Assembly: GCA_001931875.2 (NCBI GenBank)
Contig: MSJH02000698.1
Span: 558,001 to 622,000 of the forward strand
Length of the DNA: 64,000 nucleotides
Reading direction: 5' to 3'
Source of the DNA: Byssochlamys sp. IMV 00236
Taxonomy: Eukaryota > Ascomycota > Eurotiomycetes > Eurotiales > Thermoascaceae
Shown here: one piece after another, positions 45,333 to 56,566 of the stretch
How positions within the stretch are numbered: the first letter of the stretch is position 1
Layout of the letters: each line of letters begins with the position of its first letter
Program-made: the position numbers and the translations under genes
Notes under the pieces: model-generated
Seen by the model: the letters and a program-made list of their open reading frames with translations, nothing else
What the model was told of the DNA's origin: nothing
Database searches by the model: none

Positions 45333-45770
45333 TCAGTCGATCACATCGCCTTTCCTAAAGCATATAGGATCCGGATAATACTCAATTTCCGCTGTCTGAT
45401 TGGTGCGTTCGGACTGACCGTCCGTTTGCGGATGATAGGCTGCGGAGAAGAGGAGTTTGACGTTCAGTCCTCTGAATAGGTTCATCCAAAGTTCCGACAA
45501 GAACTTAGGGTCACAGTCTGATATAATAACAGGCGGCAAGCCCCAGTCGCCGAGGTGAAGCCGTTCAAGTAGCGCCAATGCCCAGTCTCTCGCGGTCCAT
45601 GTATCCTTTCCGGGGATAAAGGTGACCCTCTTCGTTAAATTTGCAGCAAACGGTGAGCATCTGGTTGTAATTTATCGTTTCTGGTAACCCCATGATAAAA
45701 TCCGTTGTGATTGTATAAAAGGGAACATCAGGAGTAATGATCGGCTGGTAGCTACCATGACAATACTTGC
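45333..45770 (-). mobile_element. Ty3/Gypsy retrotransposon integrase fragment, degenerate
   Basis: Minus-strand reading gives PDVPFYTITTDFIMGLPE, then after a frame change KRVTFIPGKDTWTARDW, then LGDWGLPPVIISDCDPKF and FSAAYHPQTDGQSERTNQT. These are the integrase core blocks of chromoviral Ty3/Gypsy elements (catalytic Asp in TTDF and ISDxDxxF, and the YHPQTDGQ(S/T)ER block). The catalytic Glu region lies in QSERTNQT. At least one frameshift (near 45625-45640) and loss of everything on both sides make it a dead fragment of about 440 bp. LTRs were not found. Confidence 0.85.
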
Positions 45771-46724
45771 GTGAGTCTCTGAGCCCGACTTAGCGGCTCG
45801 CAATTACTATCCTATCTCAAGGCGATGAAACAGTCACCATTTGCATCGGGGTCGGGCAGATATCCATAGCTTCAGAACCAGCTGCCTGTTAAGCTGTAGC
45901 ATGCTATTTTCCTCTTCAAGCTAGGATATGCATGAAACTAGCCGTGTGTGATGTACATACATGTATAAGAAGAGAAGCGAGATGGTATTCCATTCGATAA
46001 GATGAATCCAGGAGGCAAGGAGGGTTATATGCCCTTCTCTCAAGGCCCCTTCATTGACTATTGGTACTCTTCACTCTGTTCAGAAGCGGGGAAACTTTTG
46101 GTATTGAATGCTGGGAATTGACGTCTTATTTGTTGGGATGAATGGACGAGGGGGTAGTTGGGGTAAGGATAGATATTCACTCTTGGACATGAAAGTGCTT
46201 ATGGGGGAAGCGGAGTTGCGGCTATTTTCGTTGTATTCGCGATAACAGGGAATTGCATTGCGATGCAGAGTACAGTAATGTAGACTCAAATCTCCTATTG
46301 TACAAACATTGTATCAAACTTTTGCAATATATGTAGATAGTTTTGTGTAAACTTTTCCAATTGTTACGATAGGAAACTTGGCAAAAAATGCATGTACAGT
46401 CATCACAGATGTGCCAATGATCAACAGCAGGAACGGGAATGAAGAGCCCGCTAGTAACCAAGCAGGTGTGTGCATAAGTCGTATGTCCAATAAAGACCAA
46501 TATAAGAACAAGTCTCATAAATGCCGCTTGAAAATGCAATGAAAGGGTAAAATGCCCGAGGTCCGCCTCTAGTGGTGCTAGCCAGATTTTCTCTCCACGC
46601 CTAAAGGTGAAATGAAATAACCCAAAAACGGAGTGACGGGATATACAATGAGAAAAGAAAGGAGCAATTCCAGCCTTTTCTCCGTGAAATATATACGGCG
46701 CAGTAACCAGACCCGAGTATAATT
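45771..46724. other. Intergenic, no gene seen
   Basis: About 950 bp with no supported gene; 3' flank of the endopolyphosphatase gene. Short open frames at 46222-46539 have hydrophobic composition only. Confidence 0.45.
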
Positions 46725-48870
46725 TCAGTACGACTCGTTCTGCATGTTCTCGATGTCGTCATTGAAGAAACCCACAAACGCCCGCTCCAAGAAAGTAACC
46801 CATACTCTGTTAGCATGCTTCCTGTTCTTCTTCTTGTGTTTCTTCTTTCCCTTTCCTTTTTTCGTCTCACCAATGGGGCCATCTTCCACTCTATCATCAT
46901 CTTCTGCTGACCTCGTATCGTTTCCAGAGTCAGCTATGTATTCGCCATTGGAGGCGCCTGGAAGCATTTGATTCTTTCCCGTAGGCTCATCGTTTGCGAT
47001 CCGCGTAGCAAGTTTGAAGAAGCTGCGGACAGTGAGGTCCCTCATATGATAGACATTGTCCGTCTTCGTCTCATATTCCACTTCATATTCGAATGGCACT
47101 TTGGCGTAGTCCGGCTGCGACTTTGCAAGCTTGTATTCTCTCCAGGTTCTTGATTGCTGCTCGGAGGACTTTTGCAATTCTGTAGCTTCTTTGTTGATCT
47201 TGGTGAGATTCGCAAAATATTGAGTGTAACTCAGCCATGACAGAGGCTGATTCGAGTAAGCGGGCCCAGGAGGGGCGCGAGAGGATGGCGGATCAGGAAC
47301 CTTGAAGTTCGGCTTCTTCTTGCGGCCCTTCTTTCCCTTGCCCTTCTTCTTATTGTCTTTCTTGACATCACTATCAGGATCATCAGAGTATGGCAGCGAC
47401 TCTTCATTTTCAGGGTCCTTCTCTACTACCCCGGGCGACGCACGATGCGTGGTAGCTTCTGCCCACGTCATGGCGGCCTCCAGCCCCGTAACATTATATT
47501 CGATCACTCTGAGACTGGGGAAATAGTTCGGCACCACACTGGGTGCCACCAAGGATACACTGTAACGCTCGGCCCAACGACCACCGATCTTCTTAAGGAA
47601 CTTGCGTTTCTTTTTTCCCTTCTTCAGTGACGACACCGGGTCCCCGTCATTCCCCAGGTCCCAGTTCTCGAGAAAGTCGTCGTCTGCGGGTGGAGATGGC
47701 ATTTTCGACCATTCTTTTCGTAAACTAGTAAGGTATGACGACTTCGATTCTGTCGTAAACTCCTGTTCAGACTTGCTGCCTGTGTCTGCCTCCTCGACTA
47801 TGTCGATGTGGTGGCTGTCCTGGATGATGAAATGATCGATGTTCATGTGTCCGTAAACGCTTCCGACGACCACATCACGGAACCGGTGCAGCCAAAGGGC
47901 GTATTTCTGCCAACACGTCTCATCCCAGTTCTTTTTATCATGGGTTCTGGCCGGAGGCACATGACCAATGAGGATGGCCTTCATGTTGCGCTCCCGAAAG
48001 AGCTCCAGCTGAACCCGAAGCCACTCCATCTGTTCGTAGCCTGGTTCAGACTTGCGCTTGCACCCATCCACGGCACTGTTGGACTCGTAGAAATACTGCG
48101 TATTCAGACTGACGACTGCTAGCCGCTGCGGGATTACCTCCGTCCAGAACCAGCCTCCTTCCACAAAGGTGTGGCGCTGTTCTTCTGGGATAAAAGGTCT
48201 CCAGATCGTCAAGAACTTCTTCGTCCATTTATTGGGCCCTGGCCGGAGAATGTTATGGGGCAGGATGTCATTGTTGCCAATGGTCGGTACAATAGGGATA
48301 GTCAGGTCGTTAGTCGGGTCGTTATCGTTATTGTTGTCCCCCTTGCCAAAGACGTCCACGAACTTGTCGACCATGTATTGGTTCAATGAGGCAACTTCAT
48401 CCTCTGTCCGCGGAATGCGCTCGTCGCTGTCGTGGCGTGCAGAATCTCCGGTCCATACGACGAAGTCGATCTCGTCTCTGAGATTGTCGTCGATCCATCT
48501 GAATGTCGCGTTGACGAGCGAGAAGGGAGAGTCACATTCTGACCCCGCGGCTCCAAAATACCCCGCATCTCCCTTGCCTCGATGACAAGACACGCTCTCG
48601 TCTGTCGACGTTTTCGGTCTGTAATGGCTATCGGGGTGAAAGTCTGTCGCGGTCAGCACGCGTACCATTTACAGGTATTTTTCTTCATTTTCCCCTCTCG
48701 TAAACAGTACCTGTGATGTGTAAAAAACGACCCTTGAGACCGCTTGAGGGCCGTCTCTGGATCTCTGGCGGATTGAGGGCGTCCGATGGCGATGCGGCCA
48801 GCTGTTCCTGCAGCGGGAGTTGGTCCACTGCTGCGGCCAGCAATGACAGGGCCAGCAGAAATCCGATCAT
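46725..48870 (-). CDS. ppn1: Endopolyphosphatase (PPN1-type)
   Basis: Cleaves long-chain polyphosphate internally, in the vacuole lumen. Exons 48870-48711 and 48643-46725 (67-nt intron) give 692 aa; the junction forms HITDFHPDSHY, the first metallophosphoesterase motif (D-x-H). Further metal-site motifs: WTGDSARHD, IGNND, IGHVPPARTHD and GSVYGHMNID. The N-terminal hydrophobic helix (about residues 2-14) fits a type II signal anchor. CHRGKGDAGYFGAAGSECD is typical of PPN1. The C-terminal third has two lysine-rich low-complexity tracts separated by a conserved WLSYTQYFANLTKIN region. Yeast PPN1 is delivered to the vacuole and activated by cleavage; processing here is inferred. An unspliced reading would replace exon 1 by a false start at 48668. 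Confidence 0.9.
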
Positions 48871-50291
48871 GATAGCTGCTCTTGGGAGGATCGTAGCCAG
48901 CCCGACGGGGCGGGAGAGCTGCCTATGTATATCAGAAACACACAGTTAGCCATCGCCCGCAACAGAGGAAAACAAGCCGCACGCGACGAATGTTCGACGT
49001 CACCAGCCCTGCAGCGGTGGAATTGATTGTCGATTTGTCCTCAGGCACGCACCGGTTTCCGCGCCAATCACAGTCCCTCGTTCTCCAAAGGTCCCCAGCA
49101 GCCGGTTTTCTCCTCCGACCATGGTTTATTTATTAATATTGCTGTTGTTCGTTATATATCGTAAATATATTATAATAAAATACTCGACTCTTCCTCTACT
49201 CATCTTTCGATCACGCGAGCCACACGACACTCAGCCAGCCTGCGACATGCTCCTCGCTCCGCACGTGCCGAACTGATCGTCGCTGGTTCGTCAGAACCCG
49301 AGGACCTTTGGGGACGCCGCTCTGCTCATCCCTCGCGTTGAGAAAGATCAATCGTCGTTGGATCTGCTCACAATGATCTGGCGTCGAACTCGCACGGTCT
49401 CACGGTGGAGCAGCTGAGAGAACAGCGATTTCGGACAAATGGCCACTTGGATACCTAGGTAATTACATGAAAGGATTTGGACTTGCTTTGCATGTCAACA
49501 GTCTTAGTAGATGTTTAGAGGTCGAAAAAGGACCATCTGACCTGGCTTTTCAGCGCAGTGCAAATAACTAATGGCTAGAAATAGAACTTGGTCTGAATAC
49601 TGTTGCTATCAAGCCAAGAGAAGAACAGATAACTACGCACTCTAATACCTATACCTTATCTTTGTCCATCCCAGCCGCTTCTGTACAAGTTCCCACAGAT
49701 ACTTCTTCGTAGTATAAATGATCGGCGTCATACTCCCCATATATCGTATCGTATCACGCACACAGGCACGTTTATATCCCTCGTCCGAGTCGTCTCACGC
49801 CAGATCTGAATTTCATCGTATGTAAGTTGTAACATCCTCAAAGCGGGTCCCCCGATCCTGGGTAGTAGTCAACAGTTGTGCCTCTCGCACCGCTAGGCAA
49901 AGGCCTCCAACGACCCTCCTTTTGTAATAGTTCCCTTCTTTGGCAACGCATGCTAAGTCGACGTTGATTTAGGAAAGCTCCTGAAACAGACATTTGCTCT
50001 ACATTTCGACTCTTCAGACATAAATTGGCAAATAAATGCATCACGGGGTAATCTTTCCAAATCAATACACAACAACAACCAGCTGTCCAAAGAATCAGTT
50101 CATCCTAGTCGTATACCGAATGGTAGCATAACAATAGCTCAAACAAATTGCAATGCTAGTCATTCAGGCGTTCATCGCCCAGATAGTCTCCACCAACATG
50201 TCCCTGCACAGATAACGATGCCCATTCAACTCAATGACTCCTCATCAAGGTTCTCCACGAGGGATTTGGCCTTGAACCAATGATTTTCCAA
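48871..50291. other. Intergenic, no gene seen
   Basis: 1.4 kb upstream of the endopolyphosphatase gene and downstream of the tautomerase gene. No coding or RNA feature supported. Confidence 0.45.
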
Positions 50292-50669
50292 TTATAATCC
50301 CATCTCTGGTGGAATATTCCCATCGATCTTCCATGATTCACGAGGCTGTTCTTGGATGAAGTACTCCCAGCCTATATCCTTCGATTTGAGTAGTGGCGTG
50401 AGGGCCCAGTCGACTTGGTTAAGAAATCTGTTCCTCTCCGCTACATTTTGGAATGATCCAGCGGCATGGTAGATAGATATAGTCGTGAATCTAGGAGGCC
50501 TTGGCCCACCGCTGTAGAAATCGTGGGGGCTTAGTTCAGAGAATTGAACGTTGACACAGAAGCCGGGAAGCCCAGTTCTGCGGTAAACGGTGGTAATTTG
50601 ATCTGCTAGGTCCCGTTTGTCTTCAGGGGAGAACGTGTTGGGAGTGTGCGTGAATACCCAGAGAGGCAT
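50292..50669 (-). CDS. Tautomerase-superfamily protein (cis-CaaD-like)
   Basis: Single-exon 125-aa protein beginning MPLW, so removal of Met exposes Pro-1, the catalytic base of the tautomerase superfamily. The order of segments (FSPEDKRDLADQITTVYRRTG, FCVNVQFSEL, GGPRPPRFTTISIYH, LNQVDWALTPLL, WEYFIQEQPRESW) fits the fungal family related to cis-3-chloroacrylic acid dehalogenase and oxalocrotonate tautomerase. Natural substrate is unknown. No signal peptide. The length matches double-unit members rather than the 60-residue 4-OT type. Confidence 0.8.
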   Translation of the reverse strand: MPLWVFTHTPNTFSPEDKRDLADQITTVYRRTGLPGFCVNVQFSELSPHDFYSGGPRPPRFTTISIYHAAGSFQNVAERNRFLNQVDWALTPLLKSKDIGWEYFIQEQPRESWKIDGNIPPEMGL

Positions 50670-52339
50670 GCTGAAGAGAGACTCAGTCGGAGAGTCCGAG
50701 TGGTGCGAAATGAAGAAGAGACAGTGATAGGGCGCATGCCACTGCTAGAATATAGGTTTTTTTCTCTGTGTCGGTGTTCTAGTGTCCGCGCGTATTTCCG
50801 ATTCAAATGATAATGCAAATGAGGTCTATATCCTTTTGAAAATCCCCAATTCAAACAGCATGGCTAAAAGAACCTCGATGACTATGTCAGGCTGTTGTTC
50901 TGGGCCTTACTGCTTAGTATTACTTAGGTATGTAGTAGCCTCGGCCCGCGGGCGGGATCTCCCAACGGCTTAGTTTACTAGACCGCTGGATGTACTAACG
51001 TTAATCATGAACCATATCAGAACGTCTTCTTGTCGAATATTTTTAGGAGAAAGAACAAACAGGCATCGGCAATGATAAGAAATGTGTTAAATATATAAAT
51101 TTTCTGTGAAAATGACGTCGAATACCAAAGCGTAGGTACCCTTGCTAATCGGCCCCTATTCTGGAACCGCGATCGCGCGCTAAAGCGCGGGTCCAGAATA
51201 GGGGCCGATTAGCAGTCTGTTCCTCTTATTTCCTTGGCATGTTCTCACAATATACAACTGTAAGATAGATGTCGGGAAATAGCACGAGAAAATTCTGCGT
51301 CGGAGCCTAGACTTTCATCTTCGTCTGTATTTGCCTGTTCATAATTCCATAGAAAATCTGCATGATGCATAGAAATTCATAGCATCAGAACGCATTAAAT
51401 CGCCTGAAGGTGGTCCCCGGATACTTATCCCACGTACATAACTTGAGATGTCCTCGAGAAGACCAAGATCATCTGTGAGGAATCGAAGGTTACTCTCGAT
51501 GGACCATAACCAGGGGTTCTGGACCACTTCCGCTGCTTCTCCACTAAAAGACGCCAAAGATCAATGAAATCAGTTAGAAGACACTTCTCGAATAAATCCC
51601 TTGCATATCGACCTCCGGATCTCGAGGACCACAGTTCCAGGGATGAACAGAAAACAGCGGCAATGTACCATGACATTGGAACCGCCCAGTGCGGCCTACG
51701 AGCAGATACAAATAACTATTGCATAGCTATGTGGACAAGTTCCACATGGTGCTCTCCATTCTATATGCAACTAGGGGACATCAGCACGCGTGTCCACTCT
51801 GTGTCACCTTTTTTTCTTTGGGCCACTATACATAGGTGGCTAGACCTTGTAAATATATACTTCCTGGAAGACAGCATGCGATGGGCTCACAAATCAATCC
51901 TTTCAGATATCAACTCACGACATGAGTTAAATCGCTTGTTGGGACTTGAAATGAGCTCTTCACTGGATATTCAATATTCGCGGGGTCCAAGTCAATGACC
52001 CCACCTGAAAAGTGAGACACGTATATGATACGACATGTTGCAAAACTTCCAAAAGAGCTCATCAAGGGTTACATAATTCCACCCAATGAAATCATATTAT
52101 TGATGTCTTTTCTTCCCGTCTTTGCGGTTGTTGTCTGCCTGGATGAGCTTTGACGCACCCCTCACATCGAGCGGGGCTGCGCTTTCCGCCTGCTCGATTA
52201 GTTGAAAACGAAGGATAAATAAGACTGCCGCGTGCTGCTTCCAGACCTTTAAACAAACACCAAGAAGCGTACTATCTCTCTTATACGGTCGGGTACTATA
52301 AAGAAAATTCAACAGAAATCCTGATACCTGTCTGCAAAC
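50670..52339. other. Intergenic with short uninterpretable frames
   Basis: Apart from the palindrome at 51143-51214 no feature is supported. Frames at 51339-51998 on both strands read partly protein-like on the minus strand (SIESNLRFLTDDLGLLEDIS) but shift frame near 51540; a decayed gene is possible. Confidence 0.35.
51143..51214. repeat. 72-bp perfect-arm palindrome flanked by TA, MITE-like
   Basis: The arms 51143-51165 and 51192-51214 are exact reverse complements over 23 bp (TGCTAATCGGCCCCTATTCT... on the left). The 26-bp centre is GC-rich and itself nearly self-complementary (CCGCG...CGCGG). The DNA or RNA would form a long hairpin. Within the arms, TA is followed by ATCGGCC on both sides, matching a TA target-site duplication of Tc1/mariner-type elements. 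It lies in AT-rich intergenic DNA and differs sharply in GC content from its flanks. Confidence 0.85.
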
Positions 52340-53438
52340 ATGGCTGAATTCCCAACCCTGCAACCCGCCTTCACCATTCAGGTAAATCGAACCTATCTAG
52401 CTACCACGTTTGGGAGGACTTGCTTCCCTGCAATACAGGAGAACTGACATTTGTCTATCTGAATAGGTTGAAATTGGCGAGCCATTGGCTGTTGGTATGA
52501 TTCGGCGTTGCTGAACAAAATTTATTTGAGTGATAAAATGGTTATTAACTAATCATGTGCCAATATAGGCAGTCTCAACGTCGTGGTAAGTCCTTCATAT
52601 CTCTTGTCTATTTCATCAATAGGTTTTATTTCAGTCTATATATATATGGAAACTAATGTATGATATCTCGTGACAAAAGCCCATGACCAGTGGCACCCTC
52701 AAGAGCGAGCCTGGTTTCTCTCCTGCCATCGACTCCAATTTCGCCGGAACTGGCAATGACTACATCCGCGCCAGCGCTGACGGAAAGCACCTGCGTCTGG
52801 ATGCCCACGGAGTCGTCAAGTAAGTTTCCTCTAAGATGTGAATCGCTTGTATTCGGTACATGCAGTGAAACTAACCAGTGGCTTCCAATATAGGACCAAG
52901 GATGACGCCGTAAGTAGCATCATTAAAAGCGTGTGTCTGATCTGCAAATGCTCCGGGCTAATATACTATTATGTCACAGCTGCTTTACCTACACTACCTT
53001 GGAGACATCAATGTGACCGAGGCAGAGGCTGCCGTCTTCGGCGGGAAGGCTGCAGAAGGTCCTACGCCGTGGGGTAACATCTGTATGTTTTACCATCCCT
53101 GTGCCTGGCAGGTACTGAAAGATTCAAATGCTAACATTACTTTCTTCTCAGTCACCAGCATCAAATTCGAGGTAAGGGAATCCTACGGGGATATTGAATC
53201 CCGTTTAATTGCAACATAAAGGATCTCCCATTCGACAATCATCACGAGTGTCTTCTTTTTTCTTCTTCTTCAACATGCTGACAAGAGTACACAGACCGGA
53301 GATGAGCGATACAAGGATCTGGAGAAGCGCGTTTTCGTCGCTCAGGGCCGCTTCGTGATCAGGAAGGACAAGCCTTCTGTGGTGGAGTACAAGGTGAGCC
53401 AGGTTGTACAGGCTAGACAGCGAGATTCTGCGCTATGA
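52340..53438 (+). CDS. DUF3237 family protein
   Basis: Eight exons (52340-52381, 52467-52494, 52569-52585, 52680-52819, 52894-52909, 52980-53082, 53152-53171, 53295-53438) join in phase to 169 aa. The protein starts MAEFPTLQPAFTIQVEIGEP. It carries the family pattern: VPMTSGTLKSEPGF, GTGNDYIRASADGKHLRLDA, YLHYLGDIN, then GDERYKDLEKRVFVAQGRF and VVEYKVSQV at the end. Function of DUF3237 is not established; the fold is a small beta-barrel. Seven introns in 510 coding bases, with exons of 16, 17 and 20 nt, is unusually dense. The last reading, KVSQVVQARQRDSAL, continues through a possible GTGAGC donor, so the extreme C-terminus is uncertain. Confidence 0.85.
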
Positions 53439-53619
53439 GTGTCATGCGTACAAACGGACTCTTGCTAGTTATCGAGTCCCTCCAGTATATGTTCATCGGG
53501 AGAAGATATGGAATGGCTAATGAAAAATAAACCACTATTGCAATTATTCTATATTATACATGATATTATTGAGATCAGATCGTAGCATCGGGAAGGTTAC
53601 GGTGGGAAGAGTCTCTCCC

Positions 53620-54368
53620 TTAACCCAGCAGAGGTCTCCTCTCCCCACCCTCCTCAACATCGCCATCGTTAGCAACAGCTTCCTCGTGTCTTTCATTATC
53701 CCTTCGTATTTTGCTCCGAGGACGCCAAATCGTCCAGTCTCTCGACCTGACCCACTCAATTACAGTGATACCCTTCGCTCTCTTCTCTGTCCACTGGCGC
53801 GCTACCTTCTTCCCTATCCACACTAGCAGAAACATCAACCCCACCACCGCAAGTGTAGAAATGACAGCCACGAGCACACTCAAGAAATTCAACGCACTAA
53901 CATTGCACCCGAAGGAAGTCGTTCTGATCTCCCATCTCTCCTTTGAGCCCAGAGGACATACATTTCGAGATTGAAAGGGAGAGAAGATAGGAATGCGAGA
54001 CGGGTTCGGAACGCAGGTTGAAGACTGGTAGGTGCAGAAGGAGTTAGTTGACTTGCTTCCTAGACTCAATAAATCATGCCTATCGAGCCAGCGAATCCAA
54101 TATATTCATTCCATAATAGCTCTCAGAATATCAATTGACCAGAGCAAAAAAAAAAAATTCCTCCGGAAGAAAAATGACATCGAAAAGAGAAAAATAAACG
54201 TACAAAAGGGCACCAGCTACACGGCACGTCACCTGTTAAACAGCTTCCGCACGATTGTCTTCGCCAGCAGATATGAAATAGCGGATCACTGGTGTCTGTT
54301 TCATTTAATATCGTCTGGTTCAGACCACTGTCATTGGCGAGGGCAGGCGCAGCTGCATACGCTGCCAT
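53620..54368 (-). CDS. PSI-domain-like single-pass membrane protein
   Basis: Exons 54368-54204 and 54024-53620 give 189 aa. The junction yields CSWCPFSSTCVPN, so the Cys pattern CWRRQSCGSCL...C.WC...C matches a PSI (plexin-semaphorin-integrin) cysteine module; other acceptors break it. After a further Cys pair there is one membrane span, LSVLVAVISTLAVVGLMFLLVW, written here in part: ISTLAVVGLMFLLVW. A basic cytosolic tail follows, ending GERRPLLG. Two N-glycosylation-type sites (NQT, NET) precede the Cys module, so the N-terminus is probably luminal or extracellular. No clear signal peptide is seen from this ATG; an upstream exon may supply it. Confidence 0.7.
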
Positions 54369-54999
54369 TGATTGATAGATGAAGGACTTGCGAGAAAGTC
54401 TCTGATAAGCTTCTTCGGTCGTGTTTGGGGATTTGTATGATTGAGTCACTTATTAGATCTGGTATAGGTCTAGTGGTTTATTATGAATGTCCTTGAAGTA
54501 GGCAGATTTTTATTTTAAGAGGGGGATGGAAATGGAAGGATGAGATCTGATGATGTTGATGCGGGGAGCACCTGCCAAGAGCAGGACAGGGGGTTTCTGG
54601 TGGTGGTTAACGATAGTAGAGGGTGATTACAGAATGGCCTACATCGGAGTGCCAGACAGCGTACCAGATGTAGAGTTTTCGAGATAGAAGTAACCGACGA
54701 GTTCTAAGGTGTCAATCAGATGTCTTACGTTTGATCAAGTATAACTACTGCTGGCTGTCAATAGTCGCAGGGTGCTGTTCTCCTGTTCATAACCGTTGAT
54801 TTCATTGAAACTGAAAATTAATCTTGCTAAAACTACATCCAAAATACCTTTGGGCTTCCCGACCGGGATATACTCCGCTGGGGCATGCAGATGCCGCGGT
54901 CCGCTAGGCTGATGCACCTCTGGGGAGAGGTCCAGACTCCGCAACACCGCCAATGAATCCATTTTGAGAATAGCGAATGGGCCATGGATCGATAATGGA

Positions 55000-55823
55000 T
55001 CAGACAACGCGCTTGACCTGCAAATTGTTAGAAAATGACACCCGCGTATGAACAAGTAACACGATAACCGACCTCGAAGAATCTCTTGAGCCACCAAACC
55101 TGGAAAACGCCCTCTCCGATAACGACAGCCAGCTGGAAGATACTCCACCACTTCACTCTGGCATTTGTACTCTCCGCAGTATTTCGGTGCGTCCGCTCTC
55201 TAACCACAATGTACGACTGCTCGTCCTTGACCTGAGTCAACAGTTCCGAAAGACGTCGGACTAGAAGATCGTTAGTCGCTCCGTCAATTCAACAGACCAT
55301 TGTTGGAACCAAATATCATACCCTCAGTCTCCAATGGGTCTTGCGACTCAGATTCCGGGACGTAGACGATACCGTGGACGTTGAACGATACTTCCTTCGT
55401 ATTCGAGGTCCAACCGAGATTGCTGAAGCAGTAGACGTATTTGCCGTCCATATGAGCCGTGAAAGAGTAGTCCTCCGAAGAGACACCGGTTTTGTGATAC
55501 TGACGATTTTGGACGGGATCCTCGACCTGTAATCGGAATCGAAACGGTCAGCGAGATTTGGGAATCGGACAACGGCGTCTGCACGATAGTTTGTTTTTGT
55601 CCGCGGGGAGCAACAGGTCACGTACCCAGAAATCGATCTCCAAGTTTCCACTGCCACCAAACTCCCTGTCTCCCACTTGGAACGTAACGGTCATCTTATC
55701 GTCCTTGTGCAGCTGCTCGTGAAAGCATTCCATTGAGTGTGCCTTGAGCTGGATGTTATGTGCCGTGACGGCTCCGATCCATCCCAGCGCGGTGGCCAGA
55801 ATGGCTGTCGTGGAGAATCGCAT
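55000..55823 (-). CDS. emp24: Emp24/p24 family COPII cargo receptor
   Basis: p24 proteins cycle between ER and Golgi and help load GPI-anchored and other cargo into COPII vesicles. Exons 55823-55626, 55526-55322, 55260-55073 and 55017-55000 give 202 aa, nearly the yeast Emp24 length (203). Signal peptide 1-21 (ends VTAHN), GOLD domain with two Cys (MECFHEQL, YVYCFSN) about 22-115, a coiled-coil region (VRRLSELLTQVKDEQSYIVV), the conserved RERTHRNTAESTN, one membrane span (FQLAVVIGEGVFQVWWL) and a short tail RFFEVKRVV with the FF ER-export motif. The last exon contributes only five residues plus stop. Among p24 subfamilies the THRNTAEST segment fits Emp24 (beta). Confidence 0.92.
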
Positions 55824-56566
55824 GGGGTCGGTATTTTCACTTCAACTGCTAATTGATATATGCAGGACACACGACCCTCGACAGATGGATCGCAGCTTGG
55901 TGGCGTGGGGAATTGTGTGCGAAGGGGAGCTTTGAGTTCCACGCGGCCGAGATTGAATCTCCAAGCTGAAGCAGCAAGGTGTCCGCCCGAAATCCTAGAC
56001 GCTCGGACCACATCCTAAACAAATGGATTACTGGCGGACAGGGCGCCAACTCACTCTGCGATGCACCTTCAATGTTCACGCTGCCCATTGCTGCTTCCTT
56101 ACAATGATGGCCGATCTTTTGGGCATATATGATGTGTCGGCCGCTGTGCGGAGAGTCCGATGTTATTTTCCCTACAGCCTGAAATACCTATGTTCTCGCC
56201 TTGATATGCAAATCATTTGTTATCTTTCTATCGTATCTACACTTGCACCCATAGACCTAGAGTATAACGTCGCACTGTAGATAAACGCAGTTGTTGCAGC
56301 ATATTTTTGAGTCTTTCTGCATTTTAAACCAGCCAGACATATCTATGGGTGTGGCTCTCATCACGTAGTCTTCGTGCATGCGCGCTGGGAGTTCCCAAAG
56401 TGATACCTGCCTTGTTGCGCGACGGTCTTTGAAAGCCGTTATCCTACACAGCATCAACATCAACACCAACATCAACATTCACATCCACACAAAAGCAACC
56501 CTTGCATTTTATGGACATTTCATTTTCTTGTGATCCATGTAACTCCCTGCAGCCAAAAGGACAATC
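55824..56566. other. Divergent promoter region
   Basis: 740 bp between Emp24 and the SANT-like gene; no additional gene or clear element recognised. Confidence 0.45.

Noticed and set aside
51339..51998. Overlapping frames on both strands as a gene
   Set aside because: No consistent splice model or recognised motif; left as unresolved.
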